Notes: generated by a model not told the origin, from the letters alone. A stretch of 40,731 nt of DNA from a virus (IMGVR_UViG_3300042923_001815:1-40731), one strand, 5' to 3'. Shown: positions 15,049-23,273, counted from the first letter of the stretch. A program made the numbers and translations.

Positions 15049-15794
15049 TTATATTCCCATCTGGTTCCAATACACTTCCTCCGTTTTCTCTTTTGGCGGA
15101 AGCTTTGATTCTTCTTCTCTGCGTTTGTTTATAGCTGCCTGTCTTTTGAATATTGCATAGGTTTCAGCTGGATAATAATCCTCCATGAGTTCTTTTTTGC
15201 CGATACCCATTTCGCGAGCAATATTGATTATGTCCTGCAGCCAATATTTCTTATTTAACATGTGCTCTTTTTTGCATTTATCAGAACAGTACAGTTCCTC
15301 ATGATTTATTGGTGTGCCGCAATACCTGCACTTGTTTATTTGTTGTTCATCATTTCCTGTATCTTCTTGCTCCCCATCACCTTCCCTTTTAACTTCTTGA
15401 AAAAATCCGTTAGATCATTAAGCTCCCACATTGCATCCAGTACGTCCATTGTCTCTTTGGGAGTAAGTTCATTCATCAATCTTTCATATGGGATCTCCGT
15501 AAGCTCGGAAAGGAATTTCAAGAACTGTTCCGGCACATTAGCGAGTAACTTTCCTGCCAATACAGGAATCATATCTACAGAAATATTTTTAAACTCTTCT
15601 AGAATGTCGTCTGGATCCATTCCAGGGAAGCAGCCCTTCAATATTACTTCTGGCATATCCTGAATTGCATTTAATGCTTTTAAATAAGCACCATTTGGCA
15701 GTTTTCTTATTTCAACACCATGAACGGTCTTCACTTGTGGAATTGATAATGGCGCAGCATCTTTATTTTTTTTAAATATACTATCTAATCTCAT
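15049..15794 (-). CDS. tail assembly chaperone long form (gpGT) made by -1 frameshift, with zinc finger
   Basis: Shares residues 1-132 with the short chaperone and then, after the heptamer T TTT TTC (15405-15399), reads in the -1 frame to a stop at 15049, giving about 248 residues. The -1 frame is closed just upstream of the heptamer by a TGA and then open for the whole extension, although it has no good start of its own. The extension contains CRYC and CSDKC (a C2C2 zinc finger), then KKYWLQDIINIAREMGIGKKELMEDYYPAETY and a charged tail. The fused T domain would recruit tail tube protein to the tape measure, as in lambda and HK97. An independent 70-residue start at 15261 is possible but lacks an obvious ribosome site. 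Confidence 0.7.
15336..15794 (-). CDS. tail assembly chaperone short form (gpG)
   Basis: 152 residues, helical, with RKLPNGAYLKALNAIQDMPEVILKGCFPGMDPDDILEEF. It occupies the classic position between the major tail protein and the tape measure. It overlaps the upstream gene by 14 bp. Near its 3' end (DFF codons) lies the slippery heptamer that yields the long form. No enzymatic role; it chaperones tape measure assembly. Confidence 0.75.
   Translation of the reverse strand: MRLDSIFKKNKDAAPLSIPQVKTVHGVEIRKLPNGAYLKALNAIQDMPEVILKGCFPGMDPDDILEEFKNISVDMIPVLAGKLLANVPEQFLKFLSELTEIPYERLMNELTPKETMDVLDAMWELNDLTDFFKKLKGKVMGSKKIQEMMNNK
15399..15405 (-). promoter_or_regulatory. -1 ribosomal frameshift heptamer
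   Basis: T TTT TTC in the gpG frame fits the X XXY YYZ rule. Slippage yields TTT TTT in the -1 frame, which then stays open for 116 codons. Confidence 0.65.
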
Positions 15795-16251
15795 TTACTT
15801 TTCCCTCCGTATAAACAGCGAATTTTTCTCCGTCACCATAAAATGTAATAGTTTCATGGTTTATTACTTCGTTTAAGCGCTGAAAGAATTCCTCTCTAGG
15901 CTCCTTGGGTATCCTCTCATCTGATAGGACACCTTTTGCCCACTCCAAAAGTCTTTCAAATACTTCCAAGTCTGTTATTTTTACAGACACAGAAAGTCCA
16001 TCCTGCATATTGCCGATGTACTGCGGTTCTCCTTTTGTTTCTGGTTCAACATATTGGATTTTATATTTTAAGGGATGGCGTCCGATATTGTCTCTTGTTT
16101 GGGCTTCGATTTTAACTTTCTGCAAGCCTTTCTTTCGAACCCCATCAAGATAAACCTGTCCAACTTCGTTACCTTCTTCATTTATATAAATAAATCTCGG
16201 AACTTTGTCGAAGTTTAAAGTCATTCCATTTTTATTAAAATCGACTTTCAT
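15781..16251 (-). CDS. tail protein of unknown function (tail tube-associated)
   Basis: 156 residues. Mixed beta (VPRFIYINEEGNEVGQVYLDGVRKKGLQ, HPLKYKIQYVEPET) and helical C-terminal half (DLEVFERLLEWAKGVLSD). It sits between the major tail protein and the chaperone, where clostridial siphophages often encode one extra small tail protein. I do not recognise a named family. Confidence 0.6.
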   Translation of the reverse strand: MKVDFNKNGMTLNFDKVPRFIYINEEGNEVGQVYLDGVRKKGLQKVKIEAQTRDNIGRHPLKYKIQYVEPETKGEPQYIGNMQDGLSVSVKITDLEVFERLLEWAKGVLSDERIPKEPREEFFQRLNEVINHETITFYGDGEKFAVYTEGKVNEIR

Positions 16252-16287
16252 ATTCTCATTCCTTTCTCGTATTCAAAAATAATAGAA

Positions 16288-16303
16288 GGGGCATTTCTGC
16301 CCC
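16288..16303 (-). terminator. hairpin after the major tail protein gene
   Basis: GGGGCA, loop GAAA, TGCCCC on the minus strand, then TTCTATTATTTTTG. A partial terminator or a 3'-stabilising hairpin between the major tail gene and the next tail gene. Confidence 0.55.
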
Positions 16304-16309
16304 ACTGAT

Positions 16310-16864
16310 TTATGCTGCAGCTACTATTGTATCCAACCAAATAAGCGCTGCTTCATCTGCTGCTTCTTTCTCAAGTTTTACTACATTATCAACGATTCTG
16401 TTTTGTATGGAAAGTTCAATAGTAACAGGAGATATGTCTCCAGATTCACCCTTTGTCTTGTAGTCTGCCTTAAAGCTAGTTGCTTTCATTGATAGCAACT
16501 GAACCATTAACCAAGTACCATCAGACTGTAATACTTGGAATGCCATTGCAATTTCTGGCGCCTGTGAAATTGACTTGTAGGTATATACGCCTGTTACTTC
16601 GTCATATTCACCACCCTCAAAATATTCTTTTAGAGTAAGTGGACATTGAGCAAGCGTCAGTGTAGCTTTTACACCGTTGAAGTCAGAACCTGAATCAAAT
16701 ATGCCGTCGTCAGCATTGATCTTCCATTCTGTAACTTCAGGTGCAGCTGTGAAAGACTGTGCCCCGGATACAGCTATTTTTGCACCGTTGGTGTAACCTG
16801 TTGCATCATTTTTAGTTACCGGGAATATGCCTCTAATTTTAAAGCCTTTAGCTGCTTTTGCCAT
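16310..16864 (-). CDS. major tail (tube) protein
   Basis: 184 residues. N-terminal GFKIRGIFPVTKNDATGYTNGAKIAVSGAQSFTAAPEV, then beta strands such as ATLTLAQCPLTLKEYF and AMAFQVLQSDGTWL and the GESGDISPVTIELSIQ segment, match phage major tail/phi13-type tube proteins. AGGAGG precedes the ATG. Hairpins flank the gene on both sides, suggesting that its mRNA is handled as a separate, abundant segment. Confidence 0.8.
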   Translation of the reverse strand: MAKAAKGFKIRGIFPVTKNDATGYTNGAKIAVSGAQSFTAAPEVTEWKINADDGIFDSGSDFNGVKATLTLAQCPLTLKEYFEGGEYDEVTGVYTYKSISQAPEIAMAFQVLQSDGTWLMVQLLSMKATSFKADYKTKGESGDISPVTIELSIQNRIVDNVVKLEKEAADEAALIWLDTIVAAA

Positions 16865-16892
16865 GGTTTGTTTACCTCCTTATTTTAAGTAA

Positions 16893-16916
16893 TAAAAAAA
16901 CACCTTCGCAGGTGTT
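16893..16916 (-). terminator. hairpin with T-tract between tail-completion and major tail genes
   Basis: AACACCT, loop GCGA, AGGTGTT followed by TTTTTT on the minus strand; it overlaps the upstream stop codon. A strong intrinsic terminator inside the late operon. Confidence 0.75.
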
Positions 16917-17268
16917 AGACCTCTTGTAATATTGAAAACCTTAAAGGTTTGTGATAAATTTTTGTGTCTTCCAGCCATTCATCTGGTGCGGCATCATGAG
17001 TGAAGCCTAATCCTCGCATGACCTTCTGAACCTGCTTTGCAATTGGTATCGTTGAGCCTTTGCTCCACACATCAACTTGTATTTCGATGTCATCAGCATA
17101 TTCTTCATCGTCTGCGGATTCCGCTTCTGAGTTTGTGACTTCAAATAATGTGATATATGGTGTTGTTGAGTTCGCAGATGTGAGCCAGTATACTCGCTTA
17201 TTTACGAGGTTTGTTAAGGTTGCATCATCTTTTAGTGCATTTATTACTTCATCAATTTTATTTATCAT
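16915..17268 (-). CDS. tail completion/terminator protein (gpU-like)
   Basis: 117 residues with INKIDEVINALKDDATLTNLVNKRVYWLTSAN, PYITLFEVTN, DIEIQVDVWSKGSTIPIAKQVQKVM and GFTHDAAPDEWLEDTKIYHKPLRFSI. This is the DUF3168/gp17-like pattern of tail completion proteins, which cap the tail and join it to the head connector. It overlaps the HK97-gp10-like gene by 4 bp (ATGA). Confidence 0.75.
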   Translation of the reverse strand: MINKIDEVINALKDDATLTNLVNKRVYWLTSANSTTPYITLFEVTNSEAESADDEEYADDIEIQVDVWSKGSTIPIAKQVQKVMRGLGFTHDAAPDEWLEDTKIYHKPLRFSILQEV

Positions 17269-17708
17269 TCAAACCCCAACTCCTTCTTCAAGCCTTCTAT
17301 TATAAGCTTACGTACTTTAGCACGGCTTGTTACCAATGTTGGTCTCATGAAGGGCTGTGCAAGCATCTTTTTCGTACCAAACTCAACAAATCTAGCATAA
17401 AATTTATCTTCTTGTTTGAAATATTCATTTTCAGCTATGCCTACCTTTATACCAACTTTGCCCTTACCGTGGTATACCCAGCCTATATCAATGCTATCTT
17501 GCAGTGTGCCCGGCGGATGAGGATACTTGCCAGATTTTCGCCCAGTAGGACCAGGCGCTCTCCCTTGCGCTTCTTTCTTTAGTATCTCAGCACCTTCTTC
17601 AAGTATATTTCCTGCAGCTGATTCAGTTTCAGTTATAAAGCCTTTTAGATTCTTAGCAATTTGCTCTTCACCTTCAAGCCTTATTCCTGATCTAAGCTTT
17701 ATCGCCAT
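17265..17708 (-). CDS. HK97 gp10-like head-tail/tail component
   Basis: 147 residues. Contains GEEQIAKNLKGFITETESAAGNILEEGAEILKKEAQGRAP, SGKYPHPPGTLQDSI and FYARFVEFGTKKMLAQPFMRPTL, the diagnostic C-terminal block of the HK97-gp10_like family. It acts at the neck/tail interface. It directly abuts the head-tail adaptor gene. Confidence 0.88.
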   Translation of the reverse strand: MAIKLRSGIRLEGEEQIAKNLKGFITETESAAGNILEEGAEILKKEAQGRAPGPTGRKSGKYPHPPGTLQDSIDIGWVYHGKGKVGIKVGIAENEYFKQEDKFYARFVEFGTKKMLAQPFMRPTLVTSRAKVRKLIIEGLKKELGFE

Positions 17709-18053
17709 CTACTCCACCACCTTGATTTCAAGATATAAATCACGATGCATCATTTCCTCATCAATTGGTGGAGATACAATTTTATATACTGTATTGACTC
17801 CGTTACCAGAATATCTCACTCTCCATTTTGATGTTATGCCGGCTAAATGCCTTATTTTAATCCATCGGGTCAAGGATGCGTGTTCAGTCTCAGCTTGTCT
17901 AAATGCCTGTCCTTTAGGAGGCCTCACATCAAATGCTGCCCAAACAGTGGTACCATCTACATAATTTATTATTTCAACACCATCAACTACTTTCGTTCCC
18001 GATGGATATATGAGTGTTACCCTGCGGTCATATCTACCTGTCTTTGTTTTCAT
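17709..18053 (-). CDS. head-tail adaptor (SPP1 gp16-like, Phage_H_T_join)
   Basis: 114 residues with GRYDRRVTLIYPSGT, TTVWAAFDVRPPKGQAF, ASLTRWIKIRHLAGITSKWRVRY and an extended C-terminal strand. This matches the head-tail joining family, which closes the capsid connector. It has a good GAGGTG site before the ATG and lies between the connector and gp10-like genes. Confidence 0.87.
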   Translation of the reverse strand: MKTKTGRYDRRVTLIYPSGTKVVDGVEIINYVDGTTVWAAFDVRPPKGQAFRQAETEHASLTRWIKIRHLAGITSKWRVRYSGNGVNTVYKIVSPPIDEEMMHRDLYLEIKVVE

Positions 18054-18064
18054 GGCAACACCTC

Positions 18065-18625
18065 CTAGACTGGTACTATTCGGTTAGTCCATAGCAGAGT
18101 GTAAAATGCTTCCGGAATATCATCACCATCCGGATTCTCGTATCTATGATCTGCATACACTAAGATAGCAGTCTTTACTAATTCAGGAACCTTGCTTGCA
18201 TCTGTATACCCTGCTTTAAATTGGAATTTCACAGCATTAATCCCTCTAAGAGTGATTGAAGGCCATGTTTTCCCGCTTTTGAAGGTTATCCGCCCTGGTT
18301 CTGAGTCGGTATCAACTATAAAATCAGTTATGTCCATACTTACCTCAGCACCATCTGCATCATAAAGCTTGACGGATACAAGGCTTTGCAACGGTGGTTT
18401 CGGCATTTCAAGCGGCATTTTAGGGAAGGTATCAAAGCTTAATTCCCAAGTTTGCGTGATATAGACTCTGTTTTGAAAGCCTTCTGCCGCTTCCCTAGCT
18501 GCTTTTAATAGTTTTGCTATGTTGTTGTCGCTTTCTGAACCATCTATTCTAAAATATTCCTTAGTCGCTTGATCCTGAATTGTCACCGGTTCCGTCGTTG
18601 GCGCTGTTATTAATCTTAGTATCAT
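18065..18625 (-). CDS. head-tail connector (gp6/gp15-like DNA packaging protein)
   Basis: 186 residues from MILRLITAPTTEPVTIQD, chosen for the GGGGAGG just upstream; longer versions read into the preceding gene. It contains KLLKAAREAAEGFQNRVYITQTWELSFDTFP, PPLQSLVSVKLYDADG, ITLRGINAVKFQFKAGYTDASKVPELVKTAILVYADHRYEN. These match Phage_connect/gp6-like connector proteins under the portal. It overlaps the upstream gene by 65 bp. Confidence 0.85.
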   Translation of the reverse strand: MILRLITAPTTEPVTIQDQATKEYFRIDGSESDNNIAKLLKAAREAAEGFQNRVYITQTWELSFDTFPKMPLEMPKPPLQSLVSVKLYDADGAEVSMDITDFIVDTDSEPGRITFKSGKTWPSITLRGINAVKFQFKAGYTDASKVPELVKTAILVYADHRYENPDGDDIPEAFYTLLWTNRIVPV

Positions 18626-18980
18626 TTCCCTCCCCGCCTTCCAAAGCTTCGAGAGCCTTTTGTTCCTCGAGAGCCTTTTGTTCTTCAAGTGCTTTTAAAG
18701 CTTCGAGAGCAGCTTCCTTACCTTTTATTTTTTCACCGTTCGGCAACAAGTAATATCCGCCGCCAACATGATTCAATTCTGGTTCTTTGGGTGGGATAGG
18801 TGGATTCTTAGGTGGATCCAGTGGGTCCTCTTTGAGCTGTTCATCTTTTTTAAGCCTACAATATCCATTTTCTTCCCATATTCTTAAAAGGTCATGTGGA
18901 AGCTCTACGATTTCACCTAAACTTCTGTCAATTCCATTAAGTCGTACTCCATCAGACAAAATTTCAACTTTAACTTTCAT
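18561..18980 (-). CDS. hypothetical virion-region protein with proline-rich and Glu/Ala repeat linker
   Basis: 139 residues. Residues 1-48 form a small beta-rich domain (VEILSDGVRLNG, LGEIVELPHDLLRIWEENGYCR). A proline-rich linker follows (DPLDPPKNPPIPPKEP), then LEALKALEEQKALEEQKALEALEG from a DNA repeat, and a low-complexity acidic/Asn tail. Similar short proteins lie between capsid and connector genes in Firmicute siphophages. Function unknown. Confidence 0.6.
   Translation of the reverse strand: MKVKVEILSDGVRLNGIDRSLGEIVELPHDLLRIWEENGYCRLKKDEQLKEDPLDPPKNPPIPPKEPELNHVGGGYYLLPNGEKIKGKEAALEALKALEEQKALEEQKALEALEGGEGNDTKINNSANDGTGDNSGSSD
18649..18684. repeat. tandem 18-bp coding repeat
   Basis: Two near-perfect 18-bp units (18649-18666, 18667-18684) within the preceding gene, with further degenerate copies nearby, encode an LEEQKA-type repeat. 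Replication slippage could vary its length. Confidence 0.75.
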
Positions 18981-18990
18981 AGATATAGTA

Positions 18991-19010
18991 GGGAGCTCCT
19001 ACGAGCTCCC
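18991..19010 (-). other. intercistronic hairpin
   Basis: GGGAGCTC, 4-base loop, GAGCTCCC, a perfect 8-bp stem between the decoration-like gene and the next. There is no T-tract on the minus strand, so RNA stabilisation or processing is more likely than termination. Confidence 0.5.
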
Positions 19011-19026
19011 ATTCCCCCTTTTTATG

Positions 19027-19743
19027 TTATATGGATGTTGCTGCTCCAACTTGCTGAACAGGTTCGAACCTGTCATCTCCCCTAACAACATTAACTGCCA
19101 CAACGCTGGTTGCTGTTGTTGTGACTTTAGCAGCTACATATTCAAAGCCATCTGCTAGATCCAAGCTACCGACATCAACTTCCACATAGGCTTGAGCCTC
19201 TATAGTAGCAGCTGTTATAGTTGCGGCCGGGTCTGCAATTGTTATTGTAGCATCTCCAGGGTTTGCTGCTTTAAGAGTAACAACTCCTAAAGCACTTGAT
19301 GCTATAACTCCTGGTACACCTGCAGTTTCATGGTTAATTGCTAAAACAAGGCTAGCAGCACAAGCTGTATCATCAGCGCCTACTGCGAATACGCGGTTTG
19401 GCAAGTCTGCAGCTGCTGCAGCTGTGAAAGTCAATCCGTTAATAGTAACAGCCTGAGTCGCAAGAACAGTAGCGCAAGTTAATGTTGCTTCTGTTACCGC
19501 AATATTTGCTGTAATAGTTGCGTCAGCGCCTTCGATAGCCTTTGCATCGGTGCCATCTGCATCTTTTGCCTGCAATAGCTCAATTTTAGTTGTCTTTGTG
19601 GCAGCCATTGCACCGCCTAACAACCAAAATATTGCCTTTCTGAACATCTGCAAGCCGAAATATCTTCCGGTTGCATTAGTATTGTTAAGAGCTTGAGGCT
19701 TGAGTCCAATATCAAACTTTGCTCTTTTATTAAGATTTTTCAT
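19027..19743 (-). CDS. capsid decoration/head-fibre-like protein
   Basis: 238 residues from MKNLNKRAKFDIG, chosen because GGAGG lies 9 bases before it. After a short N-terminal segment it is extremely rich in Ala, Thr and Val with regular beta strands (ATITANIAVTEATLT, AVTINGLTFTAAAAA, DATITIADPAATITAAT), then VVAVNVVRGDDRFEP. It follows the capsid gene, so a head decoration or head fibre protein fits. The N-terminus (IGLKPQALNNTNATGRYF) may anchor it. No exact family identified. Confidence 0.6.
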   Translation of the reverse strand: MKNLNKRAKFDIGLKPQALNNTNATGRYFGLQMFRKAIFWLLGGAMAATKTTKIELLQAKDADGTDAKAIEGADATITANIAVTEATLTCATVLATQAVTINGLTFTAAAAADLPNRVFAVGADDTACAASLVLAINHETAGVPGVIASSALGVVTLKAANPGDATITIADPAATITAATIEAQAYVEVDVGSLDLADGFEYVAAKVTTTATSVVAVNVVRGDDRFEPVQQVGAATSI

Positions 19744-19796
19744 GTATTTTACCTCCATTTTTTGATATTTTTATTTTTTGCTGTTTATTAGGATAA

Positions 19797-19816
19797 AGGC
19801 TGGGGTAGCCCAGCCT
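19797..19816 (-). other. intercistronic hairpin after the capsid gene
   Basis: AGGCTGGG, loop CTAC, CCCAGCCT on the minus strand, starting 3 bases after the capsid stop. No T-tract follows. Possibly an mRNA-stabilising or processing element for the capsid message. Confidence 0.5.
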
Positions 19817-19818
19817 AA

Positions 19819-21060
19819 TTATTTGAGTATGATATATGGAGAAACTGTTGTTACACCATCTTCAAGCTTCAAAGGATCCTTAACCCAAGGTTGACCATCT
19901 ATATTTGCAACAATTTTGAAGACAGTTTGGTTTGTTGTGAACTTCACATGCTCAGATACGGATACATATGGTCCAGAACCAGCCTTTGTTAGGTAGAAGC
20001 TGAGGTCTACCAGCATTAGATCACCCTCGGTGCCTCTTGTAGGAGTTTTACCTGTAAATTTCAATGGCAAGCCGGCAAGAGTTGCAGGTATTCCTCTTGT
20101 TGCATCACCAGCATTGAAGATGTAATGATCAGCATCATCTTTCATTGTCATAAGTACAGGCAGCAAGGTAATGCTAGCAACAAACAATGCCTTTCCGAGA
20201 GCTTCAGGAAGTAATCTTCCTAGCATTGTAACAACGTCAAGATAAGTTACAGTTGCTGCTGTTGTTCTCTTGATCTTGATTGCACCAGGAGCCAAAATTA
20301 CTCCAAGAGGACATCCTGCTCCAGAACCTCTTAAGAACTTATGATCTCTGCCGGCAACATAAGCCTGTCTCATAAGATTCTCAACCAGAGCTCCTGCTGC
20401 TCCCCAGTTTTGGAGTGTCTTGTTGTTAATCGTAGCCAAGCCAGACACTTCATTAGGTGTTAATGTAAGGTCCTTTAGAACTGGATCCTTTATATCTTTA
20501 ACAGTCTTTGCTTCGCCTGTCCAGTTAAGCTGTATTCCACCAAGGACGCCGTCAGCTCCCTGCTGTAGGTAAGGAATAGTGAAAGGTGCATCAGGTGGAT
20601 CACCTGCAGGTATATTGGTTGCTCTAGGCATTACCAATTCATCTTCTCCGTTCAGCTTCATAATGTTTTGGCTGAACTGTGCTGGAATCATTATGCCCAC
20701 ATCGCTAGTAGAAAGTGCTTTAAGTCTACCCTTGCTATCCCCATTCTTTACACAGAACATGAATTCGCCGAGGTTCTTGAAGCCGCCATCATCAAGGATT
20801 TCACCTTGTGTACCAGCTTTAATATCAATTGGAATCATTGTTTTTGTGGCTGGTTCATCCATGAACTTTGCATTGGCTTCCATCTTTTCAAGGGTTTCAA
20901 GCTGTGCCTTAAGGTTCTCAATTTCTTTTTGGCTTGCATTGAAGTCTTTAACCTCATCTTCTGTCAAAGCTCTACTGTTTTCAGTCTTGGCTTTGTCATA
21001 GATGCCCTGCTGCTTTACCATAAGCTCTTTGATTCTTGCTAATATTTGATCTTTACCCAT
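19819..21060 (-). CDS. HK97-type major capsid protein
   Basis: 413 residues. Residues 1-80 are a charged helical delta domain (scaffold) with LKAQLETLEKMEAN, expected to be removed by the protease encoded upstream. The HK97 fold follows: GGFKNLGEFMFCVKNGDSKGRLKAL, the E-loop region, LSTSDVGIMIPAQF, then NWGAAGALVENLMRQAYVAGRDHKFLRGSGAGCPLGVIL and VKFTTNQTVFKIVANIDGQPWV. It forms the icosahedral shell. Its ATG overlaps the protease stop by one base. Confidence 0.93.
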   Translation of the reverse strand: MGKDQILARIKELMVKQQGIYDKAKTENSRALTEDEVKDFNASQKEIENLKAQLETLEKMEANAKFMDEPATKTMIPIDIKAGTQGEILDDGGFKNLGEFMFCVKNGDSKGRLKALSTSDVGIMIPAQFSQNIMKLNGEDELVMPRATNIPAGDPPDAPFTIPYLQQGADGVLGGIQLNWTGEAKTVKDIKDPVLKDLTLTPNEVSGLATINNKTLQNWGAAGALVENLMRQAYVAGRDHKFLRGSGAGCPLGVILAPGAIKIKRTTAATVTYLDVVTMLGRLLPEALGKALFVASITLLPVLMTMKDDADHYIFNAGDATRGIPATLAGLPLKFTGKTPTRGTEGDLMLVDLSFYLTKAGSGPYVSVSEHVKFTTNQTVFKIVANIDGQPWVKDPLKLEDGVTTVSPYIILK

Positions 21061-21815
21061 TAAAATATACCTCCGATCATATTTTTGTTTATTTGCATTT
21101 GAGTTTCATATAAAGAAAGCACCCCTTCTTTGGGCTGCTCTACTTTTGTATTAACTGTTTGTGATGATATAAATGCTAATTTAGGTGCGTTTTTAAACCT
21201 TGCAAGGTCCATTTTTTGACCATTTAAAATTAAGAATCCATCGTTTAATGAAGCTGCTACTGCCTTTTCTTGCTCAATTTCATCTGCAAAGCCATAATTA
21301 ACTGCTTCTTCAGCAGATAGCCATGTTTCTGCATCCATTAGCTCAACAATTTTATTCTTTTCAATACTCGACCTGCCTTCGTATACCGCTATGATACTTT
21401 CACCTATCTTGTCCATATCGTCAGCAAGTTTTCTAAAGTCTTTTGAATTACCCACTCCCCAAGTCCAAGGGTGGTGTATCATCATCATTGCATTTTTAGG
21501 CATTATCACCTTATCACCTGCCATTGCAATAACTGAAGCAATCGAAGCAGCCAAACCGTCAACAAATACTGTAATATTAGCATTGTGGCGTTTCAGCATA
21601 CTGTATATTGCCTGTCCTGCAAAGACATCTCCTCCATCAGAGTTAATGTATACACTTATTTCTGTCACATCACCGAGATCATCAAGGTCTTGCTTGAATT
21701 GTTTCGGTGTTACTTCATCTCCCCACCATGAAGAACTGCTTATATCTCCATACAAAAGCAGTTCAGCAGGTTCTTTGTCAGTTGCAGCTTTAAACGACCA
21801 AAATTTCTTAGGCAT
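21060..21815 (-). CDS. ClpP-type head maturation protease
   Basis: 251 residues from MPKKFWSFK, chosen because GGAGGTGG precedes this ATG. S14-family features are GDISSSSWWGDEVTPKQF, INSDGGDVFAGQAIYSML, the nucleophile region DGLAASIASVIAMAG (Ser), and MMMIHHPWTWGVGN with the catalytic His. It cleaves the capsid delta domain during prohead maturation. It overlaps the portal gene by 8 bp and lies directly upstream of the capsid gene, the standard HK97-type order. Confidence 0.93.
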   Translation of the reverse strand: MPKKFWSFKAATDKEPAELLLYGDISSSSWWGDEVTPKQFKQDLDDLGDVTEISVYINSDGGDVFAGQAIYSMLKRHNANITVFVDGLAASIASVIAMAGDKVIMPKNAMMMIHHPWTWGVGNSKDFRKLADDMDKIGESIIAVYEGRSSIEKNKIVELMDAETWLSAEEAVNYGFADEIEQEKAVAASLNDGFLILNGQKMDLARFKNAPKLAFISSQTVNTKVEQPKEGVLSLYETQMQINKNMIGGIF

Positions 21816-23070
21816 TGTTTGTGCCACCTCCATTCTGAGCTTGTCTCGGTGGCTGCTTAGCAGCCGTTTCCACAGATATCATGTTACCATTTATCAAATA
21901 ATGCTTTCCTTGTCCGTCTTCTTGCGGATTCATATTTTCAAGTTCACGCCACTGATCAGCATTGATAACACCATCTTGACGCATCTTATGAAGCATTTCA
22001 GCTCTTGCAGCTGTATCCCCTCTGAGAAGAGCATTAATCAGGAATTCAGCAAAATAACCTTGCTTTCTTTCTTCTTTTGTAAGAAGCTTGAAATTAATGA
22101 ATTGCTCCCAACGAGTGAACCAGGGCAGCATGGTATACATGACAAATTCAAGGCTTTGATGCTCAATATTGTTGTTTGTAGACTTCTGAAGATCCTGAAT
22201 AAGATGTAATGGCACCCTGTATATACTCGCAATCTCTTCCTTTTGGAAGCGTCTTGTCTCCAAGAATTGTGCTTCGTTGTTTGGAATTGCAACTTTCGTA
22301 TATTTAGAGCCATTTTCAAGGAATAAAACACTATTGCTTTTCCCTAGACCGCCATACTTCTCCATGAAGGACTTTCTAAATTGTTCTTTAGCCTTATCTT
22401 CCATCCTGCCTTCATACTCAACCACACCGCCTGCATTAGCACCATTTGAGAAGAAATTTGAACCAAATTCTTCAGCAGCAAGTCCAAGGCCTATGGCTTC
22501 CATGGCCATTCTTATTGGTGAATACCCTTTTATGCCATCAAATCCTAAGCCTGGGATGTGGAATACCTGATCAGACGGAAGCGTTACCGGCTTTCCTCTA
22601 TCATTTGTCTGATATTCTATCTCCCAAGTTTCTTGATTTCTCACAGGTCCTGTAACCGTCCACGGTAGAATATTAAGACTAAGCACTTCCCCGCGTCTAT
22701 TGCGTTGGATCTGCGCATAACAATTCCCTGAGCTGCAGACATGTCCCATCATCGTTTCCTTCAATATCATGCTCGGCATCTCTTTATTCGGTGCAGTTTT
22801 CAACAGATCATACAATGGATGCTCAACCGCTCTATCCTTACCACTAGATTTATCTCCAACCTTGCGGTCACGATAAAGAATTATTGGCATTGAGGCAAGT
22901 GTTTCCGATAGTACCCGGATACATGAAAAAACAGCCGTATATTTCATGGCTGTTTGTTCGTTTACATTCACCCCCGTTTTTGAGGGTCCTCCCCCTGTCA
23001 AGTTTGTAAACCACCCTGGAGGAGCTCCAGATAGTTGAAACCCTTCAGACATATTTTTTATTAATCCCAT
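21808..23070 (-). CDS. portal protein (HK97 family)
   Basis: 420 residues. Contains AMKYTAVFSCIRVLSETLASMPIILYRDR, HPLYDLLKTAPNKEMPSMILKETMMGHV, GNCYAQIQRNRRGEVLSLNILP, FHIPGLGFDGIKGYSPIRMAMEAIGLGLAAEEF and QKEEIASIYRVPLHLIQDLQKSTNNNIEHQSLEFVMYTMLPW, the classic signatures of HK97-type portals. It forms the dodecameric DNA entry channel and docks the terminase. The Gln/Pro-rich C-terminus is variable. Confidence 0.95.
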   Translation of the reverse strand: MGLIKNMSEGFQLSGAPPGWFTNLTGGGPSKTGVNVNEQTAMKYTAVFSCIRVLSETLASMPIILYRDRKVGDKSSGKDRAVEHPLYDLLKTAPNKEMPSMILKETMMGHVCSSGNCYAQIQRNRRGEVLSLNILPWTVTGPVRNQETWEIEYQTNDRGKPVTLPSDQVFHIPGLGFDGIKGYSPIRMAMEAIGLGLAAEEFGSNFFSNGANAGGVVEYEGRMEDKAKEQFRKSFMEKYGGLGKSNSVLFLENGSKYTKVAIPNNEAQFLETRRFQKEEIASIYRVPLHLIQDLQKSTNNNIEHQSLEFVMYTMLPWFTRWEQFINFKLLTKEERKQGYFAEFLINALLRGDTAARAEMLHKMRQDGVINADQWRELENMNPQEDGQGKHYLINGNMISVETAAKQPPRQAQNGGGTNNA

Positions 23071-23073
23071 CCC

Positions 23074-23259
23074 TTATTTCACCTCCTTTTTGGGCCAACC
23101 AGGGAAAGCAAGTATAATTCCAATGACTATATACATCAAAGGAGGATAAACCATATATAATCCTTTGCCTATCATTACAATTCCGGCTAATACTACCGCT
23201 GCATCAAACAGAGCTATGGGATTTTCTATGCTAGGCATACGAATTTTGGGTAGTTTCAC
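23074..23259 (-). CDS. small two-TM membrane protein between TerL and portal
   Basis: 61 residues from GTG, favoured over the upstream TTG because GGAGG is 8 bases away. Two hydrophobic stretches (about 17-34 and 38-54). Small membrane proteins are often found at this position in Firmicute siphophages. Function unknown. Confidence 0.65.
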   Translation of the reverse strand: MKLPKIRMPSIENPIALFDAAVVLAGIVMIGKGLYMVYPPLMYIVIGIILAFPGWPKKEVK

Positions 23260-23273
23260 TATCAATTCCTCCT

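Noticed and set aside
15049-15261. Independent 70-residue gene after the tail chaperone
   Set aside because: The frame is open further upstream with a zinc finger and links to gpG at a slippery heptamer, so a frameshift extension explains it better.
21391-22331. Long plus-strand frame and a 97-codon minus frame over the portal/protease genes
   Set aside because: Portal and protease are unambiguous; the other frames are antisense or out-of-frame shadows.
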